From JAJPKK01 sp963807015 (GTDB taxonomy: Bacteria > Pseudomonadota > Alphaproteobacteria > Rhizobiales > Xanthobacteraceae), in the NCBI GenBank assembly GCA_963807015.1, contig CAWEAS010000028.1, forward strand, positions 539,582-603,581: a stretch of 64,000 nt of DNA, given 5' to 3'. The position numbers were made by a program, and so were the translations under genes. Every line of letters begins with the position of its first letter. Positions within the stretch are counted from its first letter, which is position 1. The notes beneath the pieces were generated by a model that made no database searches, was not told the origin of the DNA, and was given only the letters and a program-made list of their open reading frames with translations. Below are positions 17,948 to 25,729 of the stretch, piece by piece.

Positions 17948-18535
17948 CTATGCCTTAACGTTCACTTTCGGGATCGCGATCGCCTGATCGACGCTCATCA
18001 ATGGATTCAATCCGCTTGTGGTCGACGCCGAACCGCTCGAACCGTTATTAATCGTGATGTTGTCGAGGCTCTGCATCAGGTTCTGCACGGTCGAATAACC
18101 GCTGGTGGCGGTCGAACTCGTGAAGCCCGATGGTAGTGCGCCGCCATTATTGATCGTGATGTTGTCGAGGCTCTGCATCAAATTTTGCACGCTCGAAAAG
18201 CCGGTGGTGGGGCTCGTCGAGGATGAGGTGGTTGAGCTTGCCGCGCTCTTCTGTTTGGCTGCGATGGCCTCTTCGACCCGCAGCAGCGCAGCACTGCCGG
18301 CGACCGTGCCTTCGCCGCTGATGTGGTTGGTGAGATCTGTGGTCAGCGAATTGTTGATCGAATTGTCGAGCGCAATCAATTGGCTTCCAACGCTCGATTG
18401 CGAGCTTGAAATATCCATCCAGTTCGACGACGAAGACGAACTCGAACCGGACAGCGCCTGGACCAGCGGTGACGTCGACGACGATGACGAACTGCCGCCG
18501 AGAACGGAGCTTGAAACCGACGATATCGTGGACAT
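17948..18535 (-). CDS. Ser/Thr-rich hypothetical protein with two 34-residue repeats
   Basis: 195 residues, not recognised. The first 45 residues are almost only Ser. The middle is Ala/Gln-containing and helical (LLRVEEAIAAKQKSAAS). Residues about 115-180 hold two near-identical units centred on VQNLMQSLDNITINNG. There is no signal peptide or membrane segment. Composition (Ser, Thr, Asn, Gly) is unlike its neighbours but resembles secreted or filament-associated rhizobial proteins. It converges with tlpA. Coding is supported by the repeat being conserved at protein level with silent changes. Confidence 0.65.
   Translation of the reverse strand: MSTISSVSSSVLGGSSSSSSTSPLVQALSGSSSSSSSNWMDISSSQSSVGSQLIALDNSINNSLTTDLTNHISGEGTVAGSAALLRVEEAIAAKQKSAASSTTSSSTSPTTGFSSVQNLMQSLDNITINNGGALPSGFTSSTATSGYSTVQNLMQSLDNITINNGSSGSASTTSGLNPLMSVDQAIAIPKVNVKA
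18041..18206. repeat. Tandem 102-bp repeat inside the Ser-rich gene
   Basis: The segment around ATCGTGATGTTGTCGAGGCT recurs 102 bp later (18051 and 18153). Differences between the copies are largely silent, so the unit is selected as protein, 34 residues each. Confidence 0.8.
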
Positions 18536-18611
18536 GGCGCCTGTTCGCGTTCCCCCGCCGGGAAAAATCCTACAAGTCGATTAGTAAATAAACGGTGAGC
18601 TTGCCCTCCTG

Positions 18612-18652
18612 TTGACATATCCGCGCGCGGCCTTTAACTAAACCTTATGGTT
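18612..18652 (+). promoter_or_regulatory. Promoter and operator of the ArsR-type gene
   Basis: A consensus -35 TTGACA (18612-18617) is followed after 17 bp by TAACTA (18635-18640), a weak -10. AACC-TTAT-GGTT (18641-18652) is an inverted repeat spanning the ATG at 18647, within a looser TTAAC...GTTAA symmetry. This would give a nearly leaderless transcript with an operator over the start codon, as in self-repressing ArsR genes. Confidence 0.4.
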
Positions 18653-19123
18653 AACTATCAGGCCAGCCCTCTCGATGGCATCTTTGCGGCCCTCGCCGAT
18701 CCGACCCGGCGCGCCGTCCTCGCGCGCCTCAGCACCGAGCCGGAATTATCCGTCTCGGCGTTGGCGCGGCCGTTCACGATGTCACTCCCTGCTGTGCTCA
18801 AACACCTTGATGTCCTCGCGGACGCGGGATTGATCGAGCGGCAGAAGGTCGGCCGCACGGTGTCCTGCCGCCTCAACGCCGCCCCGATGCAAGAGGCGCA
18901 GCGTTGGCTCGCCCACTACGAGCGGTTCTGGTCGACAAGCCTTGACGCACTCGAACGCTACCTCGCCGAACATCCGGAAGACCCGACGTTGCAACCAGCC
19001 ACGGAGCAGCCTCCATGCCCGCCGAAGCTACCCTCACGAAGCAGCCAAGCCTCACCCTCACGCGCAGGCTCCCGGCGTCCCCGGAGCGCTGCTTCCGCGC
19101 CTGGACCCAACCGGAAGCGTTGA
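18647..19123 (+). CDS. ArsR-family repressor (AHSA1-linked type)
   Basis: 158 residues. Residues 5-100 form the winged helix of the subclass encoded beside START/AHSA1 genes: DGIFAALADPTRRAVLARLS, LSVSALARPFTMSLPAVLKHLDVLADAGLIER and GRTVSCRLN. No metal-binding cysteines are present, so it is not a metal sensor. The last 36 codons run into the next gene in another frame and encode Pro/Ser/Arg-rich sequence; typical relatives end near the downstream ATG. Probably autoregulated. Confidence 0.85.
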   Translation: MVNYQASPLDGIFAALADPTRRAVLARLSTEPELSVSALARPFTMSLPAVLKHLDVLADAGLIERQKVGRTVSCRLNAAPMQEAQRWLAHYERFWSTSLDALERYLAEHPEDPTLQPATEQPPCPPKLPSRSSQASPSRAGSRRPRSAASAPGPNRKR

Positions 19124-19461
19124 AGCACTGGTTCGGGCCGCCGAACGTCGACGTCATTCTCGCCGAGACCGACCCGCGAGTCGGCGGTCGCTTCCGCATC
19201 GTGATGCGCAGCCCTGCCGGCGAAGAGCACGACGTGAGCGGTGTATTCCGCGAGGTCGTCGCCAACCGCAAGCTGGTGTTCACCTGGGCTTGGCGCAGCA
19301 CGCCGGAGCGCCAATCTCTGGTCACGATCGAATTCACGCCGGACGGCAACGCAACCGCGCTGACGCTCACCCATGAGCAGTTCGCCGACGCGGACGCGCG
19401 CGACCGCCACCGCAGCGGATGGACTGGCAGCCTCGACAAGCTTGCAGCCTATCTCGGCTGA
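19015..19461 (+). CDS. SRPBCC/AHSA1-domain protein
   Basis: 148 residues, full length for the AHSA1 (Aha1 C-terminal-like, START superfamily) group. Diagnostic stretches are RRLPASPERCFRAWTQPEALKHWFGP, VGGRFRIVMRSPAGEEHDVSGVFREV and LTLTHEQFAD, ending SGWTGSLDKLAAYLG. Members carry a hydrophobic ligand cavity; the ligand is unknown. The start lies 109 bp inside the end of the ArsR gene. ArsR-AHSA1 pairs are common and are thought to be one regulatory unit. Confidence 0.88.
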   Translation: MPAEATLTKQPSLTLTRRLPASPERCFRAWTQPEALKHWFGPPNVDVILAETDPRVGGRFRIVMRSPAGEEHDVSGVFREVVANRKLVFTWAWRSTPERQSLVTIEFTPDGNATALTLTHEQFADADARDRHRSGWTGSLDKLAAYLG

Positions 19462-19487
19462 AAACAGTTTCGAAACAGGAGAGCGTC

Positions 19488-20135
19488 ATGCCGAATGTGG
19501 AGATCATTGGCTTTGCACCGTCGACCTATACCCGGGCCGCTCGCATGGTCTGCGAGGAAAAATCGATCCCGTACGATTTGAAGCCGGCGCCGCCGCATGC
19601 GCCTGATGTCAGCGCCATTCATCCGTTCGGGAAAATCCCGGTGATGCGCCATGGCGATTTCGAGCTGTGCGAGTCGAAGGCGATCGCCACGTATCTTGAT
19701 CTTGCCTTTCCCGGTCCGCGTCTCATTCCGACCGAGCCGCGCCATGCGGCGCTTACCGAGCAATGGGTTTCGCTCGTCAATACGCGGATCGACGGGACGC
19801 TGATCCGGACTTATCTTTTCGCCTACATCTTTCCGACGACAGAGGACGGCAAGCCCGATCGCAAGACCATCGATGCGGTCGCACCGACTCTCGCGGACGA
19901 GATCGGCCTCATTGACCGCACGGTAGCAAAAGGCGGCTTTCTCGCTGGCGACAGCTATACCTTTGCCGACATCAATCTGATGCCGATCCTCTACTACGTC
20001 CGTAATTTCCCGGAAGCTGCCGCGGCGATCGCGGGCGGCAAGACGCTCGGAAGCTATTACGACCGGCTCGCGGCACGGCCAAGCTTCATCAACACGACGC
20101 CTCCGCCGCCGCCGGCTCAGCGGAAGCCGTCTTGA
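19488..20135 (+). CDS. Glutathione S-transferase family protein
   Basis: 215 residues from ATG 19488, preceded by AGGAG. The N-terminal thioredoxin-fold domain has GFAPSTYTRAARMVCEEK with a possible catalytic Ser/Tyr near position 10, FGKIPVMRHGDF and the glutathione-binding LCESKAIATYLD. The helical C-terminal domain ends in FLAGDSYTFADINLMPILYYV. It follows the AHSA1 gene by 26 bp and probably belongs to the same transcript. Substrate unknown. Confidence 0.9.
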   Translation: MPNVEIIGFAPSTYTRAARMVCEEKSIPYDLKPAPPHAPDVSAIHPFGKIPVMRHGDFELCESKAIATYLDLAFPGPRLIPTEPRHAALTEQWVSLVNTRIDGTLIRTYLFAYIFPTTEDGKPDRKTIDAVAPTLADEIGLIDRTVAKGGFLAGDSYTFADINLMPILYYVRNFPEAAAAIAGGKTLGSYYDRLAARPSFINTTPPPPPAQRKPS

Positions 20136-20178
20136 AACGCATCCGTCGCGATCAGTTGTAAGAAAATCGGAGGCAGCG

Positions 20179-20667
20179 ATGCCGGATCATCAGGTCGTCT
20201 CTCGCGAGGAGTGGCTGGCGCAGCGTATCAAGCTCCTCGCCGAAGAGAAGGAGCTTACGCATCGCCGCGACGCTCTGAACCGCCACCGACGCGAACTTCC
20301 CTGGGTCAAGACCGACGACTACGCCTTCGAAGGCCGAGACGGCAAGGTGCGGTTGCGCATGGGTCGGACGTTCGAGTGGGTGTCATGCGGAGCCGACGGA
20401 CAATTCAAAGACGACATTGCCAAGGGCGGCAACAACGCCAACTACGGCACTGTCAGATTTACGATTGAAGACCTGCCGGCGCTGAGTGTGTTCTACGAGG
20501 ATGCCGACGGCAGCCTCTACCACACCTATTCGACCTACTCGCGCGGGCTCGACATGCTCAACGGCGCCTATCACCTGCTCGACATCGTGCCCAAGGGCCG
20601 CGACGAGGAGAAACTCCCCTATCACATGGACTTGGTGCGCCTGCGCGACGAATACGTGACTACGTGA
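20179..20667 (+). CDS. DUF899 family protein with an internal deletion
   Basis: 162 residues. The N-terminus (MPDHQVVSREEWLAQRIKLL, LPWVKTDDYAFEGRDGKVRL) and C-terminus (LSVFYEDADGSLYHTYSTYS, RGLDMLNGAYHLLD, PKGRDEE) match DUF899, a thioredoxin-like family usually about 230 residues long. The central part, normally including the GCPSCSFWAD cysteine motif, is missing between KVRL and RMGRTFEWVS (nt about 20349-20357), with the frame kept. Probably an inactive but still translated remnant. Confidence 0.75.
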   Translation: MPDHQVVSREEWLAQRIKLLAEEKELTHRRDALNRHRRELPWVKTDDYAFEGRDGKVRLRMGRTFEWVSCGADGQFKDDIAKGGNNANYGTVRFTIEDLPALSVFYEDADGSLYHTYSTYSRGLDMLNGAYHLLDIVPKGRDEEKLPYHMDLVRLRDEYVTT

Positions 20668-21676
20668 GATCGATGACGCCGGCGGCGCCGTCTTCGGTGC
20701 CGAAGGCGAGCGCGGTGCCGGCGGGATGCCACGCGAGCGCGGACATTACGCCGCCGTCCGGACGGCGCGCCAAAATTTCGGCACCGTCGGTCATGCGCAC
20801 CAGGAGGATCATGCCGTCCTCGTAGCCTACGGCCACGACCTCCTGCTTGGGATGGCAGGCAACGACCGTGATGCGATTCTCGGCGGGAGCAAAGACGCGC
20901 GGTTCACGCCCCATGGGACCGTCTTTGCCCTGGAATGACCACAGCACGAGCTGGCTTGCCCCCGATGTCGCGAGTTCCTTGCCGTCTGCGCTCCATGAGA
21001 TGGAACGCACCTTGGCAGAATAGCCGGACATGCGCATGTGCTTGTTGTCGACGAGGCGCCAGCCATGCATCGCCGCCTCTTGCATGGCGGTCACCAGGAA
21101 ACGCCCATCGGGACTGAAAGTGACATCGAGATGCGAGCCCTTCCATTCGAGCCGCTCAGGCTTCGCCTCCGCGGCGTTCGGAAACCACAGCGTCACGCCG
21201 TTGTAGTGGGTGATTGCGAGGCGCAGACCTTTGGGGGCGAAGGCAAGACCACCGACCGTCGACGGCGCCTCAATCTGGCGTGGCGCGCCCTTGCGGGTCG
21301 CAACATAGGCATCCTTGCCGGCCGACCAGGCAACCGCGCCGTCCGGCCCGCTGGCAAGGTGATCGATCCAACGCCCTTTGGGATCGGTGGCGATCGTCGT
21401 CGTTGATTTATCGGCAAGTGTGGCGGACACCTTGCCGTCATCGCCCGCGGTCAGGATGCGCTCGCCATCGCCGACGCTCGCGAGGATGGCGCCGGCATGG
21501 ACCGCCGCCCGGCTGACATCACCTTCCGCCGGCGCGAACAGCAGCGCCTCCTCGCTCAGCGTCAGCACGGGCGTGCCGCCGAGGAAATGCGCGCTGACGA
21601 CCGGCGCTTCGGCGGCAATCAGCCGCGCGCGGTTCGCAACCGACGGTGTGGATGTGCCCACCATGGCATCAGGCAA
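20660..21676 (-). CDS. WD40-repeat protein downstream of the CobW gene
   Basis: 338 residues, no signal peptide. Several WD40-like blades are visible, for example GSHLDVTFSPDGRFLVTAMQ, KVRSISWSADGKELATSGAS and GVMSALAWHPAGTALAFGTE; a seven-blade propeller is likely. The start overlaps the end of the CobW-type gene by 8 bp (or lies 5 bp after its stop if the fifth codon is used). The two are therefore probably co-translated and may interact. Its end overlaps the convergent DUF899 gene by 8 bp. Confidence 0.8.
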   Translation of the reverse strand: MPDAMVGTSTPSVANRARLIAAEAPVVSAHFLGGTPVLTLSEEALLFAPAEGDVSRAAVHAGAILASVGDGERILTAGDDGKVSATLADKSTTTIATDPKGRWIDHLASGPDGAVAWSAGKDAYVATRKGAPRQIEAPSTVGGLAFAPKGLRLAITHYNGVTLWFPNAAEAKPERLEWKGSHLDVTFSPDGRFLVTAMQEAAMHGWRLVDNKHMRMSGYSAKVRSISWSADGKELATSGASQLVLWSFQGKDGPMGREPRVFAPAENRITVVACHPKQEVVAVGYEDGMILLVRMTDGAEILARRPDGGVMSALAWHPAGTALAFGTEDGAAGVIDLT

Positions 21677-22733
21677 CGCATTCCTCGAAGCCCTTGCGGA
21701 TCATCTCCTCGGGCAATTCGCGGCCGATGAATACGATGCGGCTTTCGCGCTTTTCGTCGGCACGCCAGTCGCGCTGGTGGTCACCGTCGAGCATCATATG
21801 GACGCCCTGGAAAGCGAAGCGCTTCGGATCGTCCTTGAAAGCGAGAATCCCCTTGGTGCGCAGAATTTTCGGGCCTTCCTGGGCAACGAGGTTCTGGATC
21901 CAGGGAAAGAACTTGTCGGGATCGAGCGGCTTCTCCGACCGGAGCGACATCGATTGCATGTCCTCGTCGTGGTAGTGCTTGAGCCCGCCATGGTCGTGAT
22001 CGTGGTGATGATGGCCATCGCCATGATCGTGGTGGTCGTGGTCATCGCTGCGCTCGAGGAACTGCGGCTCGACATCGAGAATGCGGTCAAGATCGAACGC
22101 ATTGCGTTGCAGCACCTCGTGAAGCCCGATGGCGCAACGCTCCGTGCGATGAAGCTGCGCATAGGGGTTGATGCCGCGGATACGAGCTTCGATCTCGCGC
22201 AGGTCGGTGTCGGTGACGAGGTCGGTCTTGTTGACGAGGATCACGTCGGCGAAGGCAATCTGGTTCTTCGCCTCGGGGGCGTCGCGCAACCGGTCCTTGA
22301 GCCACTTGGCGTCGGCGACGGTCACAACCGCGTCGAGCTTCGCCTTGCGTCCCACCTCTTCGTCGACGAAGAACGTCTGGGCGACCGGCGCCGGGTCGGC
22401 GAGACCGGTGGTCTCCACGATGATCGCGTCGAACTTGCCCTTGCGCCGCATCAGGCCGGCGATGATGCGGATGAGATCGCCGCGCACCGTGCAGCAGATG
22501 CAGCCGTTGTTCATCTCGAAGATCTCTTCGTCGGCGCCGACGATGAGATCATTGTCGATGCCGATCTCGCCGAACTCGTTGACGATCACGGCATACTTTT
22601 GCCCGTGCGGCTCTGACAGGATGCGATTGAGCAGCGTGGTCTTGCCGGCGCCGAGATAACCGGTGAGCACGGTGACGGGAATTTTATCGACTGACGGCGC
22701 CGCCGGGGGCGCGGATGGCTGGGTATCGGTCAT
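21669..22733 (-). CDS. CobW/COG0523 family GTP-dependent metallochaperone
   Basis: 354 residues. Walker A GYLGAGKTT is at 25-33, the metal-binding GCICC at 77-81, ETTGLADPAPVAQTF gives the switch region, and NKTDL is the guanine-specificity motif. Residues 230-250 are His/Asp-rich (11 His in 21 residues), typical of zinc- or cobalt-handling members. The family delivers metal to target enzymes, often under Zur control, but I see no clear Zur box upstream. The overlapping WD40 gene suggests a dedicated partner. Confidence 0.9.
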   Translation of the reverse strand: MTDTQPSAPPAAPSVDKIPVTVLTGYLGAGKTTLLNRILSEPHGQKYAVIVNEFGEIGIDNDLIVGADEEIFEMNNGCICCTVRGDLIRIIAGLMRRKGKFDAIIVETTGLADPAPVAQTFFVDEEVGRKAKLDAVVTVADAKWLKDRLRDAPEAKNQIAFADVILVNKTDLVTDTDLREIEARIRGINPYAQLHRTERCAIGLHEVLQRNAFDLDRILDVEPQFLERSDDHDHHDHGDGHHHHDHDHGGLKHYHDEDMQSMSLRSEKPLDPDKFFPWIQNLVAQEGPKILRTKGILAFKDDPKRFAFQGVHMMLDGDHQRDWRADEKRESRIVFIGRELPEEMIRKGFEECVA

Positions 22734-22932
22734 GGGAAACTCCGGAGGAGTTCCTCATATAGGCATTTTTTCGCGCCGCGCAAAAGCGCCGGCCATGCGA
22801 ACGGCGCTGGCGCCGCCGGTCGTGTGGCTCCCACGGGCGCGGCACTCGGAGGGCTGACCAAGATACGTCCGCGGCGGGCGTCAGTCAGGCCGAGCCCTCG
22901 CGCACTCAATTCCGCTGCAGGTTGGGCAGGCG

Positions 22933-23067
22933 TCAGGTCGCAGCCAAACGCATCGCCGGATCGAAATCGCTTTGAAATGCGGGAGCGAGAGGGGCCGGAC
23001 GGTAATCGCCGGCCGCGATGACGAGAAAGACGGTCGCCACCAAGGAAACGAAAAATGTTCGACGCAC
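22933..23067 (-). CDS. Possible small secreted/membrane peptide (44 residues)
   Basis: A GTG at 23067 preceded by AGAGG at 6 nt opens a 44-codon frame. It has a basic start (VRRTFF), a hydrophobic stretch (VSLVATVFLVIAAG) and a short polar tail ending DPAMRLAAT, the pattern of small exported peptides in rhizobia. Not recognised. The rest of the 660 bp between the CobW and thioesterase genes (22734-23393) shows nothing I can identify. Confidence 0.35.
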   Translation of the reverse strand: MRRTFFVSLVATVFLVIAAGDYRPAPLAPAFQSDFDPAMRLAAT

Positions 23068-23393
23068 GCTATCCTCTGTCAGGACGTTCGCGGCCATTCG
23101 ATGTGACGGCTCGCATTTTGGTTGCTTAAGTCCCAGCTTATTCCAAAATATGCGGCGACATCGGGTCATTCGTCGCCTGTCGCCAAGCGCGGTCAATACT
23201 CCCTTAACAGCCGCGCACAACTAGCAGGGGCAAAAGTTTGTTTGATCGCGGCATAGCGATCCGAACCGCCGGTAGCTGGCCGCCGGCACGCGGAGCTTGC
23301 TCTTAGCGGAGGCCAAGAGCATCGCCGTCCGAGCGCCCAGTTCGCTGTAGCGGAGCGTTTCCTCCAGGCGGTACGCGCCGCTTGAGGCCCAGG

Positions 23394-23912
23394 TCAACCG
23401 GCCTGTTTCATTCGGGGCATCCCGATGCGGCGCCCGGCCGCTTCGGGAACCGGCAGCAGCGCGTGAGACGCTTTCATTTCGCCGAGCCTCACCACCACTT
23501 TGGCGGGAAACCCGACTGTTTTCTTCGACGTCATGTCGACGTGGAGAGCAAGATTCTCCGAGGTCGCTGAAACCCAACCCTCTTCAGCATGGAACAGCTG
23601 TTCGAAATAGTGCAGGCGCTTCGTGTCGTAGGCGAGAAGCTGGAACGTGACGCGAACCGCGTCGCCGGCATGAAGCTCGTGCAGGTAGCGCAGATGAACT
23701 TCGGCGGTGAAGATCGACTGCCGGCGCTCCGCCACGTAATCGGCGCGGACGCCGAGCAGTTCGTAAGTCTCGTCGACGGCGCGGTCGAACAGCACGTTGT
23801 AATAGGCCATGTTGAGGTGCCCGTTGTAATCGATCCACTGCGGCTCAACCCGCATCACGGACGATACGAACGGTGCGAAGAAGACTGGCGCGATTTCAGA
23901 ACGCTCTAGCAT
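23394..23912 (-). CDS. Hotdog-fold thioesterase (4HBT-like)
   Basis: 172 residues. The hotdog signature MRVEPQWIDYNGHLNMAYYNVLFDRAVDE contains the Asp-Tyr-Asn-Gly-His catalytic-type motif, followed by TAEVHLRYLHELHAGDAVRV and LHYFEQLFHAEEGWVSAT. Similar proteins hydrolyse acyl-CoA (for example betainyl-CoA in carnitine degradation) and are also fused to carnitine dehydrogenases. No carnitine genes are adjacent, so the substrate is open. Divergent from the FAD oxidase gene. Confidence 0.82.
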   Translation of the reverse strand: MLERSEIAPVFFAPFVSSVMRVEPQWIDYNGHLNMAYYNVLFDRAVDETYELLGVRADYVAERRQSIFTAEVHLRYLHELHAGDAVRVTFQLLAYDTKRLHYFEQLFHAEEGWVSATSENLALHVDMTSKKTVGFPAKVVVRLGEMKASHALLPVPEAAGRRIGMPRMKQAG

Positions 23913-24068
23913 CGCAGCTATCCGGCTTTACCAGCATTATGCCCGGAAATTCGGACGAGTCTCGCGAAATCTGGTGTGCGCTCGTGGTGATTCGGATTTT
24001 CGCCAATTTTTGCTGCGAGTCACGACCATCTGCTATCGTCCGGCAAAGCCTTTCCGGAGTGAGAAGAG

Positions 24069-25511
24069 ATGACGGCGAGTCGGCCGATGCCTCAACCGGC
24101 CACATCTCGGGCAGTGCGGTCGCGCAGCGCCCTTGCAGCGCTTGCCAAGCAGTTCGGAGAGCGCATGTCGATTGCGCCCTCGGTCCGCGAGCAACACGCC
24201 AACACGACGACCTGGGTGCCGAATGAGCCGCCCGACGCAGTGATCTTTCCGCGCTCGACCGCCGAGGTGCAAACAATCGTGCGGGTTTGCGCGGCTCGTG
24301 GGGTCCCGATCATCCCATTCGGGGTCGGAACCTCCCTCGAAGGACAGGTGAACGCGCCGTTCGGCGGCGTTTCCATCGATTTCCGCGACATGAATAGGGT
24401 GCTGGCGGTCCACGCGCAGGATCTCGATTGTGTCGTCGAGCCAGGGCTGACGCGCAAGGCCCTCAATGCCTTCTTGCGCGATCAGGGGGTGTTTTTCCCG
24501 ATCGATCCCGGCGCCGACGCCACGATTGGGGGCATGGCCGCAACTCGTGCCTCCGGCACCAATGCGGTGCGCTATGGCACCATGAAAGACAATGTGCTGG
24601 CGCTAAAGGTGGTGCTGGCCGATGGCGATGTCGTGACCACCTCCCGACGCGCACGCAAGTCGTCGGCGGGGTACGATCTGACACGTCTTATGGTCGGCTC
24701 CGAAGGCACGCTCGGAGTCATCACCGAGATCACGCTCAAGCTCTACGGCATCCCGGAGGCGATTGCGGGCGGCATCTGCCCGTTCCCGTCGGTCGAAGCG
24801 GCCTGTGAGGCAACGATTGCGACCATCCAATCTGGTATCCCGGTCGCCCGCATCGAATTGCTCGATGCTCTCCAGGTCAAGGCGGTCAACGCCTATTCGC
24901 GCCTCACCTTGCCGGAAACTCCGCTGCTGTGCCTCGAATTTCATGGCAGCGAATCCGGCGTTGCCGAGCAATCCGAACGCTTCGCCGAGATCGCGGCCGA
25001 TCTCGGTGGCGGGCCGTTCGAGTGGGCGACCCGCGCGGAGGACCGGACCCGATTATGGCAGGCGCGCCACGACGCCTACTGGTCGTGCCTCGGACTGCGG
25101 CCCGGTGCCAAGGCGATTGCAAGCGATGTCTGCGTACCGATTTCGCGGCTGGCGGAGTGCGTCAAGGCGACACAGGACGACATTGCCGCAAGTCGGCTCA
25201 TCGCCCCAATCGTAGGCCACGTCGGCGACGGCAATTTCCATCTTTCGCTCCTTGTCGACATGGCGGATGCCGATGAAGTTAGTCGCGCAGCAGCCCTTCT
25301 CGAGCGACTCGTGGAGCGGGCGCTGGCCATGGATGGCACCTGCACCGGCGAGCATGGCGTCGGGGAGGGCAAAATGAAATATCTGGCAAGTGAGCATGGC
25401 GAGCCGGCTCTCGCCGCCATGCGGCTCATCAAGACCGCGTTCGACCCGCAAAACGTCATGAATCCCGGCAAGATCATTATACTTGGGCAAACGGGCCACC
25501 CCGACGTATAA
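24069..25511 (+). CDS. FAD-linked D-lactate dehydrogenase / glycolate oxidase (GlcD-like)
   Basis: 480 residues from an ATG preceded by GAGAAG. The FAD-binding PCMH domain (about 50-230) has GVPIIPFGVGTSLEGQVNAP, PGADATIGGMAATRASGTNAVRYG and GSEGTLGVITEITLKLY. The FAD-oxidase C domain ends in HVGDGNFHLSLLVD, CTGEHGVGEGKMKYL and DPQNVMNPGKI, including the conserved histidines. It oxidises a 2-hydroxy acid; D-lactate with cytochrome c as acceptor is the most likely. No GlcE/GlcF subunits are adjacent, so it is probably a single-subunit enzyme. Confidence 0.9.
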   Translation: MTASRPMPQPATSRAVRSRSALAALAKQFGERMSIAPSVREQHANTTTWVPNEPPDAVIFPRSTAEVQTIVRVCAARGVPIIPFGVGTSLEGQVNAPFGGVSIDFRDMNRVLAVHAQDLDCVVEPGLTRKALNAFLRDQGVFFPIDPGADATIGGMAATRASGTNAVRYGTMKDNVLALKVVLADGDVVTTSRRARKSSAGYDLTRLMVGSEGTLGVITEITLKLYGIPEAIAGGICPFPSVEAACEATIATIQSGIPVARIELLDALQVKAVNAYSRLTLPETPLLCLEFHGSESGVAEQSERFAEIAADLGGGPFEWATRAEDRTRLWQARHDAYWSCLGLRPGAKAIASDVCVPISRLAECVKATQDDIAASRLIAPIVGHVGDGNFHLSLLVDMADADEVSRAAALLERLVERALAMDGTCTGEHGVGEGKMKYLASEHGEPALAAMRLIKTAFDPQNVMNPGKIIILGQTGHPDV

Positions 25512-25729
25512 TTGCCTTGAACGGAATGAGATTCGGTAGGGCTGTGGCGCGCCGATAGGCATTGAAGCCCTTCCATTCTGCGCCTTGCAGCATGTCCGGT
25601 CGTGAGGGCGTCAATCTTGCGATCGATAAGGTGCCTCGTAGCAGGAGCGGGTTCCGGTTCGGTCGACGTGCGCGCGAACTCGGGCGGCGATGATTATCTG
25701 GCCGTGTGGTTTACGGTTTGGAGCAACGG

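Noticed and set aside
21990..22060. Low-complexity GTG-rich stretch as a microsatellite
   Set aside because: It is the reverse of the His/Asp codons of the CobW metal-binding loop.
22734..22850. Zur box upstream of the CobW gene
   Set aside because: No palindrome resembling known Zur sites could be seen.
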